A DNA stretch of 26,220 nucleotides from Chromera velia. Taxonomy: Eukaryota; Sar; Chromeraceae. The position numbers were made by a program, and so were the translations under genes. Shown here in pieces: positions 10,244-16,896 of this stretch (position 1 is its first letter; each line of letters starts with the position of its first letter). The stretch covers positions 134,532-160,751 of the forward strand of contig JAHBMJ010004204.1 in assembly GCA_018398765.1 (NCBI GenBank). Reading direction: 5' to 3'. The notes below the pieces were generated by a model that was not told the origin of the DNA, searched no databases, and worked only from the letters and a program-made list of their open reading frames with translations.

Positions 10244-12479
10244 GTCACACACAACTGACATGCTCCACCACAGACGGCACACAACCGTCGTCAGACTCAA
10301 GGAAGCCTCTCTTGCCGAGGGTAGCGAGACGCTGTTGGAGAGTCTCGGGGTCCTCTCTCTGCCCTTTCGGACTCAACAGGTACATTTGTGGTGCATATGC
10401 ATATAGATGGACACAAAAGAGCAACTGGGTGTAGGTAGAACAACGAGGTGCCCCTTTTGTGTCTGTCTCTTCGTCCAGTTTTTGTGGTTGCTTCTCTTTC
10501 CTGTATTGGATGGTCACCCTTCCACTCACTCCCGCTCTGCCTGAGTGCGTTGATACCCCCAATATTTTTCTTTTCCTCTGCATTTCCCTCCCCCTCTAAT
10601 CTATCTGCAGGTCTGAACAACCTTGAAGGGCCTCTGTCCGGTGTCGTCTCCGCAGAACAGACAGAGGGGGAGGGGATTTCCGAATCGCCCCGGACAGAGA
10701 CAGAGACAGACGCAGAGGCTGCTCCCCCGCCTCTGGAGGTTCTCCCTGCGCTCTACAGAGTGACGTTCGACACTAACCCAGATGATTGTAATTTTTCATG
10801 CACCATGTGCGAGCAGCACTCCGAGTATTCCCCTTTCCAGAAGGAGAGAATGGAGAAGGGCATCAGGAGAAGGAGGATGGACTTTCAGATCATCGAGAAG
10901 GTTGTCACAGAACTTGCCTCGAGAGGCCTTAAAGAGATCATCCCGACAACGATGGGCGAGCCGCTGATGTACAAAGAGCTGCCGAAGGTGATCGATCTGT
11001 GCAAAGAAAAAGGAATCAAAATGAATCTGACTACAAACGGTTCCTTCTACGGCAAAGGTGTTGACTGGTGGGCGCCTTTGATTGTTCCTGTGGGGTCTGA
11101 TGTGAAGGTTTCGTGGAACGGGATCTCTCAGGTCACACAGGAAAAAATCATGAAGAACTCTCGACTGGATAGACAGGTCGGTTGATTGGTTGGTCGAATG
11201 GTTGGCGCACTTCTACCCTTATTCCATGTACGCACCATCGAAGCTGTGTTTCTACTGTTCCTGCGGCTGTTTTTGCTCCCTGCTTTGAAACCCTCGCACT
11301 CTGCATGGGAATGTAGTCTTTCTTGTCGCCTTGGACATTGAGTGTCGATCCAGCTTTTCCTAAGTATGGTTCACTTCGATCACAGTGAACAGGTACTCCA
11401 CTCTCCAATGTACGTACTTCGTTGGTCCAATCAACTCTCTTTTGCGTTCACTTTAATTCATGGGATCACAGCTGTATCCTACACTTCGTGTGTGCATGCA
11501 GAAGGCTAACTTGGAGCGCCTCGTCTTTCACAGAGACGAGGAAGCAAAGAGGGGTGGGAACTACTGCGGCATCGCTTTACAACTCACTTTCATGGAGACG
11601 AACCTACCGGAAATTCCCGACCTTGTGCGATTCGCGATAGAGTCAGGATGCGATCGCGTGAAAGGGCACCACTTGTGGGCCCACTTTGCGGAGATGCAAG
11701 ACGAAAATCTGAGGAGATCGGAGGAGAGCATTCTCAGGTGGAATGCGGTGGCGAGAGAGTGCAGAGAGATTGCGGCATCGGTCCCTCGATGGAGGTCTCA
11801 AGAGAGAGAAGGAGTTGGCGAGCCTTTCATCAAGTCAGCACTGATCTGCTAGAAACATGTCGACTTTTGTTTATGTTTTTGAGTTACTGAGTGCAGGCAG
11901 AAACATGGTTGGTGACTGGATCTTCACAACTAAAATTCAAAGTGACAATCTATGGATTGATCGCCTGTGTGATGCGCTCCATGACTCTGCAGCATTGAGC
12001 GAATTATTGATACGCATCCGCATCAAAGTAAAGTTTTGAAGACATGAAGCAGTTACCCCTTTTTTGATTATAATTTGAAGCTCTTCAAGTGGGGGTGATT
12101 GCAACATTGCATCACCGAGCAAATGTTTTGGATGAATGGGAAAGCGGTAACTCTGTGCAGGTTGGTGAACTTCTATGATTTGAGCACCTCTGCTGCGGCT
12201 GGTCCTGAGGGGAGACCTGCAGAGATTCACCCCGAGGCCGTGTGCCCCTTCCTCGGGAGGGAGGCCTGGGTGAACTTTGGGGGAAGATTCGACCCCTGTT
12301 GTGCCCCTGATCACTTGAGGAAGAGTCTCGGTGACTTCGGCAAGGTGGGGGGGGAGGGAGGGAAGTCCGTTCTGGAGGTGTGGGAGTCTCCTGAGTATAG
12401 GGACCTGGTGAGGGGGTACCACCAAAGAGAGCTGTGCAAGGGGTGCAACATGAGGGTGCCCCCTGGGACGAGGGTCTGA
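2828..12479 (+). CDS. Giant fusion protein: WG repeats, O-methyltransferase, sugar nucleotidyltransferase, GHMP sugar kinase, GT4 glycosyltransferase, radical SAM/SPASM
   Basis: Seven exons are supported by frame, splice sites and domain continuity: 2828-5152, 5552-6148, 6433-7308, 7518-10243, 10611-11176, 11502-11833 and 12161-12479 (TGA 12477-12479). The phases agree at every junction once a 7-bp tandem duplication at 9852-9865 is discounted; the product would be about 2,577 aa. Domain order: WG repeats (~27-235), Methyltransf_2 (~300-660), GalU-like nucleotidyltransferase (~697-1060), arabinokinase-like GHMP kinase (~1125-1650), GT4 (~1720-2150), radical SAM (~2215-2470), SPASM-like tail (~2472-2577). 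Introns are 209-399 bp, begin GTCGGT, GTAGGC, GTCGGC, GTCACA, GTCGGT and GTCAGC, and end in (T/C/A/G)TGCAG. The exon 4 donor at 10244 is the least certain. Linkers are rich in Gly, Ser and Glu, as expected in a nuclear gene. Each domain alone is bacterial in character, and together they form a plausible sugar activation, transfer and modification pathway. There is no clear signal peptide; the start is the first ATG before the first WG unit. Alternatives are a polycistron-like set of separate genes, for which I see no internal starts, or a recent pseudogene. Confidence 0.8.
3725..4830 (+). other. Methyltransf_2-type O-methyltransferase domain
   Basis: This resembles SAM-dependent O-methyltransferases of the plant caffeate/bacterial antibiotic type. 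A short dimerisation helix (AVLLETAAELGLC) and the stretch LSQRVLSSYASEDWKGIAEY precede motif I, VDLGGGQG, at about residues 490-497. The adenosine-binding acidic residue lies in CVERPEVV, followed by EGDLFSGPLPPADLYLLSRV. The active-site segment VLHDWPTDRCVELLKRVRE carries the family's catalytic-base His at about residue 577. The end (EWEDLFKSSGWFLEKH) also fits. All key motifs are present, so the domain could be active. A long polar insert separates the WG domain from this core. Confidence 0.8.
4916..6690 (+). other. GalU/RmlA-type sugar-1-phosphate nucleotidyltransferase domain (three exons)
   Basis: The domain starts at about residue 697 with VRKAVIPIAGRGTRLG and TPKALLPL, the G-x-G-T-R and P-K nucleotide-binding signature of NTP_transferase enzymes. 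After the first intron it resumes as CIEKVCIVASEEQ. It continues with the GDAVLRAKEFVGDEPFVLALGDHVF stretch, which holds the metal-binding Asp in LGDHVF and closely follows the GalU pattern. It ends in exon 3 with LIDGAGLDIGTPSAYVGALR, where DIGTP is diagnostic of this family's C-terminal part. It is expected to join a sugar-1-phosphate with UTP or dTTP, releasing pyrophosphate. The exact sugar and nucleotide cannot be told. The exons are separated by introns 5153-5551 and 6149-6432. Confidence 0.8.
5226..5346. repeat. (CA)n microsatellite plus a duplicated GC-rich unit in intron 1 of the giant gene
   Basis: About 80 bp of (CA)n with TC and TA interruptions is followed by a direct repeat containing ACGGACGCACGTGC twice. 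It lies within intron 5153-5551. Confidence 0.9.
6880..8700 (+). other. L-arabinokinase-like GHMP kinase domain (two exons)
   Basis: The first GHMP motif is ASAPGRMDLMGGFADYSG at about residues 1129-1146. The exact 'APGRxDxMGGxADYSG' form is that of plant L-arabinokinase rather than galactokinase, which has N-L-I-G-E-H. After intron 7309-7517 the ATP-binding motif appears as GLASSASVEVA (about 1293-1303). It is followed by CQQVEHDVLGAKCGLMDHLA, SGVTRSVATSPYGTVR, VRASTEHPIQENFRV and a C-terminal GHMP motif, GAKVSGGGSGGSV. All three catalytic motifs are intact. The expected reaction is ATP-dependent phosphorylation at C1 of a free sugar (arabinose or a related pentose or uronate), feeding the adjacent nucleotidyltransferase. 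A kinase-pyrophosphorylase fusion is known in plant fucose salvage (FKGP), but with a different nucleotidyltransferase and the same idea of salvage. Confidence 0.8.
9852..9865 (+). repeat. 7-bp tandem duplication causing a frameshift
   Basis: TACACAG occurs twice in direct succession at 9852-9858 and 9859-9865. The upstream frame runs into TGA at 9891, while the conserved GT4 reading downstream needs one copy fewer. A 16-bp GT...AG stretch at 9858-9873 would also restore the frame if spliced, but this is far below usual intron sizes here. Confidence 0.8.
10174..10241. repeat. (CA)n tract, apparently coding for about 22 His-Thr residues
   Basis: A CA repeat with two CATA interruptions follows directly on the GT4 reading frame (AAC GAC, then CAC ACA...). 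It ends at CAG T|GTCACA, where a phase-1 donor matches the acceptor at 10610. In the favoured model the repeat is translated. No GT donor lies between the last GT4 helix and the repeat. Confidence 0.7.
10611..11833 (+). other. Radical SAM domain (two exons)
   Basis: The core begins ALYRVTFDTNPDDCNFSCTM. Its C-x3-C-x2-C cluster motif (Cys at about residues 2232, 2236 and 2239) binds the 4Fe-4S cluster that cleaves S-adenosylmethionine. It continues with MDFQIIEKVV and IIPTTMGEPLMYKELPKVIDL, where MGEPL is the SAM-binding 'GGE'-like element. LTTNGSFYG (strand 3) and VKVSWNG follow. After intron 11177-11501 it resumes KANLERLVFHRDEEAKRGG and ends ESGCDRVKGHHLWAHFAEMQ. The FDTNPDDCN form suggests a bacterial subfamily whose product I cannot name. 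Substrates of radical SAM/SPASM enzymes include peptides and sugars. Confidence 0.8.
12161..12479 (+). other. SPASM-like cysteine-rich C-terminal domain (last exon)
   Basis: The last exon follows an in-phase TGCAG acceptor (AA|G junction with exon 6). It reads LVNFYDLSTSAA, then VCPFLGREAWVNFGGRFDPC and CAPD, and closes with LVRGYHQRELCKGCNMR before TGA. The spacing C-P-F-x5-W-V-x2-G-G-x3-P-C-C and the final C-x2-C are typical of SPASM domains, which hold auxiliary iron-sulfur clusters in radical SAM maturases. Confidence 0.7.
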
Positions 12480-12486
12480 AGAACGT

Positions 12487-12612
12487 ACGTAAGAAAGAAA
12501 GAAAGAAAGAAAGGAAGCAAGCAAGCAAGCGAGCGAGCAAGCAAGCAAGCAATAAAGAAATAAATAAATAAAGAAAGAAAGGAAGGAAGAAAGAAAGAAA
12601 GGGAAGAACGAA
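12487..12612. repeat. (GAAA)n/(CAAG)n/(AAAT)n microsatellite
   Basis: Purine-rich tetranucleotide repeats just downstream of the stop codon of the giant gene. The long Phe/Leu/Ser-rich reading frames on the opposite strand are a by-product. Confidence 0.9.
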
Positions 12613-12839
12613 GAAAGGGAAGAAGGGAGTCACCAGAGATGTTCAGAAACTGCTGTTCAGATTCGAACAAGAGATTTGACCCAGGACGTCTCTTGTCTGT
12701 CCAAATATCAGCTTTCAAATCCTTGAGTATGACGGAGAAAGGGTGCTGACTCGATCCTCTCCGAACAAATCCTAGACTGGACATCGAACGGGGAACAGCT
12801 GTGAAGACGCAAACCGTTCGGAGCCGTTCACCTAGATCT

Positions 12840-12863
12840 CTCTTTCTTTCATTCTCTCTCTCT

Positions 12864-12911
<48 letters not shown>

Positions 12912-13020
12912 CTTCTGTGAGGAGTGTGCCTGCGTGCGTGCGTGTGTGTGCGTGCGTGCGTGCGTGTGTGTGTGAGAGAGAGAGAGAGAGAAGAGAGAGA
13001 AAGAGAGAGAAAGAGAGAAA
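12840..13020. repeat. (CT)n, (TGCG)n and (GA)n compound microsatellite
   Basis: About 70 bp of CT repeats, then TGCG/TGTG repeats, then GA repeats with AGAGAAAG interruptions. The CT and GA arms are complementary and could fold back. Confidence 0.9.
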
Positions 13021-13601
13021 CGGTGTGTGCATGCGTGCGACGAGCGTGTCTGCGCACGCACGCTTCTTGTCATTCGATTTGCTGGTGATGGAGCCTTTGG
13101 CATTCACGCAACTCTCGCAAGCATGTGTGGAAAAGAGCATTCGTTTATTATATATGATTCCTGGCGCCTCAGATTCGCTTTCATGCTGTCGCGGCTTTTG
13201 TGCATTACCAGGAAGTCTTCAAATAAGCTGCAAAGCTTGCGGCAAAGGACTTCGCTTCTTTAAAAACCTGCCTTGCACACTGTGACTCTGTGAACGCTGC
13301 CAGTGCCAGTGGGCGTTCCCTTTAATACGACATAGGACACATTTCTTCAAAAATGTGAAAACATCCATGGATGTTTCATTGGACTTCCACAAGAAATTAA
13401 GTAATTATTCACTTGAATTGTTAGTTAAGTTGCTGTAGATATAGAATTAAAATCTACTTAAATAGGTAAAATCTTAGAATTTAGTTGCATGGAGTGTCAG
13501 TGATAAATAATAAAATGATATAATGTGTTAAAAAATATTTTTGAGATGAAAGCGTACAAAGACTTTATGTAAATTAAATAGTAAACTTTAATAAACTGTG
13601 C

Positions 13602-13643
13602 ACTGGGGTTAGGCATCCTCTAACTAACTAACTAACCGACTAA
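13602..13643 (+). repeat. Isolated copy of the LINE 3' end (hairpin plus CTAA tail)
   Basis: ACTGGGGTTAGGCATCCTCT followed by (AACT)n matches the end of the RT element at 19573-19618, with one difference (CATC versus CATT) before the repeats. GTTAG and CTAAC can pair across a 7-nt loop. Upstream sequence is not similar to the element, so this would be an almost completely 5'-truncated insertion. Confidence 0.55.
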
Positions 13644-14029
13644 CAACCATTGCTAGCTCTAACTAGCTATAGAATAAATTAATTGATATATGAATTTTGT
13701 AGAAACAATCATGATATCTATAGTAATATCTGTAACAAACAGTCCTAAATATTTCTAAAGATTTAACTTGCCACATGTTTGTCATGCTACTTGTAAAAGC
13801 TGGTTTAAAACACCATTAATAATTTAATATTGAATTATATTGAATCAAAACCTAGATCAAAACATATGTCAAAATCAATTGTCAAAAGCATCATGATGTC
13901 TCAGGCTGAAAATTGAATCGAAGTCTGAGAAGATTCAATCGACTCGTCAATCTTAGTCAATCTTGCAAAAAAACCGCCAAAGAGCGCACACGAGTCTTGA
14001 AATGGCATTTTTGAGTAGCCACTCAGGGC

Positions 14030-16154
14030 TTACATGGTTGTGTCAGCTGCACCACCAGCATCACCGCCTCCATCCCCTCCAGCATCTCCCCCCGCATCCC
14101 CACCGCCATCCCCTCCCCCATCACCCCCGCCATCACCTCCACCGTCTCCGCCTCCATCCCCTCCTCCATCATCCCCCCCGTCCACCGCCCCCCCGTGATC
14201 GGAGACTTCCGGACGCTGTCGGATGGGAGCGTGCAGGGCGTGGAAAGGGAGGACAGCCGCAGCCTCTCCCTCCTTGCCAACCTCCTCGTCCTCATCCTCT
14301 TCATAATCTGTCCGACGATGCAGCAGAGCCCTCATCGTCGGCGAATGCTGAATTGTGACCTGCTTCAGTTCCTGTCCCCCCCCCGCCTTCGTGTCTTCAT
14401 TCAGGATATATTTCTTCCAAAGAGTGCGACGGAACCAGAGGATTGCTACGAAGAAAAGGAAATTTGTGACCACGAGATACGACAAAATGACGAACGCACC
14501 GGTATCTACGGCCTCATACCTGACGGTGATCACTGCGCTCGCAAGGATCCACAAAATGAAGAAAAACACCCCCACAAATTTATCTACCAACATCAGATGG
14601 TGCGCAGACGCCACCTCGGCCCCATGCAAAACACTGCCGAGCAGGGCCAGCTGAAAGAGAGAAAGGACAGCAGCAAGACAAGAGAGCAAGCTGTAATCAG
14701 CTAATTTCATGTACGAGGTGCTAGGCAGGGAGTTAAAGCTGAGAACGATGGAGAAAAACGCACCTACAGAACCAGAGACGCGAATTGCCAATTGAGGGAA
14801 CTCCCTCGTTGACAACGTCACCAGACAGAACGCAAAAAACGTGGCAGCGAAAGGCGCCCCCACCGCCCTAATGTAGGCAGAAAGATTGTTTCTCTGCAGG
14901 GTAACGATGAAGCTCAACTTCCACCCCGTGTCCCCTGGCGCGTTCAGAGATCTGGCGGCTGTGGCTGCACTTCCAAGCGGTACCTCCTCTGCGATTGCTG
15001 TGAACTTATCGAACTTCCACCCTCCTTGCAAAGCGAACCCAGACTGGACCCCTGAATTGTCAGCGATGCGCATGGTGATGAATTTGGTGCTTTTGAGCGA
15101 CTCCGCTGTGAGGATAATGTCCTGCCTGCATCGATCCATGCAGCCAAGCAGACAGACACAGGGGTTCTGAGGATTTTGAAAGGACATTGTGCTATAGGCT
15201 GAACGCAGTCATTCTGCGGCCCCGTGGGTCCAAAATTGGAGCTGTGCCGAGCTACAGTCCTACGAATAGCACTGGGAACGAGAAACGAGACGTAAGCATG
15301 ATGCACGTCGAGCAGAGCCTCCGAATCCGTCGGTGCCAGGGAGCAGGCGAGGAAAAACACAAACAGATGAAAACCAATGCGAGTCAGATGAAAGAAGGGC
15401 GAATCCATTCCATGTGGAATGATCACACCAGCGCAGGAAAAAGAGAGGGAGGGGGAAGAGAGGGAAAGAAAGCGAGAGTGCATGGACCCAGCGGAAAAAG
15501 GTCAGAATGTCCATGAAAGCACGTGTGATCCACAAAACAATTGAGGTCAGACAGAGGGAAGGAAGAAAAAGCTGGCGATAGAACGGGCGAAGAGAAATGA
15601 GAACGAGTCCACGAACAGACAGTGAAGTGTGCGTGCATGCATCAAATGATCGATGCAGGACCCGACAAGATGAGTGGACCTACGGACGTGTCAAATGGCC
15701 ACTGTCTCAAGTCAAACGGTGCACGGAACTGTCCACTCACGAAGTGTCGTGACAGGACGGCCCCGTTCGGGTGCGTTTGTGAACCCGAGAAGTCCGCAGC
15801 CAAAAAATTGGCAGCAGAAGTCCATATCAGGAGGTCCTTCACGTTACTATTGGTCACTGCGTCCTTGCAATAGGACCCTACCCAAAAGCCTCCCCAATAC
15901 TTGCCCTCGCTTTCCGAGAAACTTGCAATCTGGCTGAAGGTCAGCGTCAGTTCACAGTCCTCTAGATGGGAAGCGATGAAAGTGGTGTCGCATACGTACC
16001 CGGTGCAGGAGAAGGTGGAGGCAGAGACTGCCGCTGTTGTGGTCGTTTCGGTTGAGTCGTCCTGTGCAGCGACTCGTAAGATCTCCCGCGGCAAGAGAAA
16101 AAACACAATTACAAAATTAAACAGAGACAGATAAAAGCGGGCGCTCGCTGCCAT
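14030..16154 (-). CDS. Pentameric ligand-gated ion channel, Pro-loop type, with an extra helix and Gly/Asp tail
   Basis: Two exons, 16154-15688 and 15125-14030, join in phase 2 (donor GTCCGT, acceptor GATGCAG) to give 520 aa. Residues 1-30 are a signal peptide (FVIVFFLL, cleavage near RVAAQD). The extracellular domain ends in FRAPFDLRQWPFDTQDIILT (residues 143-162, spanning the splice junction). This is the family's loop signature, but without the two flanking cysteines, as in bacterial homologues such as GLIC. M1 (~241-261) follows LQRNNLSAYIRAVGAP, M2 is ~268-288, and the M2-M3 linker LPSTSYMKLADY (~289-300) is diagnostic. M3 is ~297-322 and M4 ~338-357 (VDKFVGVFFFILWILASA). A fifth hydrophobic helix (~364-387) then places the C-terminus in the cytosol. 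The tail has an acidic patch (YEEDEDEEVGKEGE) and about 11 G-G-G-D or A-G-G-D units. The ligand and ion selectivity cannot be inferred. The exon join is strongly supported by motif continuity. Confidence 0.85.
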
Positions 16155-16879
16155 GACGACTCATTCGCACCCACTTCCGCCCACGGCTCTTTTCAATTGG
16201 GCTGGCAACCAGTTGGAACGATTAGGAATGCACAGTCTGAAGCAAGGCCGACTCACTCTGCCTGAGAGAGAATTGATTCGCAGAAGTAACGGATTATATA
16301 CGTGAGCAACCCTGGTAGAGCTCAAGTCAAGGCAGGCAGGTTCACAGTGGTCCGTCCATCTTCTGACCGTTTTCACGATCGTTCACGAAGGAATTTGTAA
16401 AGCAGTAAGCAGACAAGAATCCCTGAGCGGGACGACAGAGTCGAATCACCTGCATCGATCCGCATGCGGTTTGTATATGGAACCTCAGGTCCTGTTTTGA
16501 AGTTGTTTTTCCTCACGTGTTGCTTTCAACTTCACTGTGTGTCGAACTGACCCAAGTCCTCTTCATCACTTCGTGACCTGAGTCATCAGTCTATGTATAT
16601 ACTTGTTGTTTCACGGTTCCATCCAGAGTCCTTGCACTACCTTGCATAGCGTGGAAGTCGTCGTCGTTACTGATGTCACTGCAGGCATGGTGTGTGGATG
16701 CATGCTCCATTGTATGCTAGAATTATATAATGGCAGCGTCGATCGATCTTTTGAGATTGAGTGCATATATATAGTTAATTTGCAATTTTGCATCGATCGA
16801 TCGAATGGCCGCGGATGCATGCAGGCCTTCCATGCAGACATTCATGCATGTTTATATATGCATGTTGCACGCAAGTTGC
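16155..16879. promoter_or_regulatory. Upstream region of the ion channel gene with palindromic TGCATGCA and CGATCGAT words
   Basis: No credible ORF. It contains TATATA words near 16295 and 16590-16770, a CGATCGATCGAT run near 16790-16803, and repeated GCATGCA/ATGCATG palindromes at 16700-16865. It borders the 5' break point of the retrotransposon. The regulatory role is inferred from position. Confidence 0.3.
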
Positions 16880-16896
16880 AGTGTTGCAGACATATG

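Larger units (their letters stand above)
12480..14029. other. Gene-free region: microsatellites and an AT-rich island
   Basis: After the stop of the giant gene come (GAAA)n, (CAAG)n and (AAAT)n tracts (about 12487-12612), then unique sequence to 12830. Dense (CT)n, (TGCG)n and (GA)n tracts follow to 13020. From about 13320 to 13960 the sequence is strongly AT-rich with many short TAAT and TTAA words and no credible ORF. The copy of the LINE 3' end at 13602-13643 sits in this island. The 3' UTRs of both flanking convergent genes probably lie here. Confidence 0.7.

Noticed and set aside
10244-10379. Frame reading VVRLKEASLAEGSETLLESL as extra coding sequence after the CA tract
   Set aside because: Including it needs a frame change in the repeat, and its GTACAT donor does not fit the phase of the next exon; the GTCACA donor at 10244 fits without any change. 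It stays a possible alternative.
13066-13081. 16-bp word CTTGTCATTCGATTTG shared with 19835-19850
   Set aside because: The flanks do not match and the order relative to the LINE ends is not colinear; one such match in 26 kb could be chance or a small relic.
12311-13140. Minus-strand Leu/Ser/Thr-His frames
   Set aside because: They are generated by the GAAA, CT and CA-type microsatellites and have no conserved content.
13963-14358. Plus-strand His/Pro-rich frame
   Set aside because: Antisense of the Gly/Asp tail of the ion channel; low complexity.
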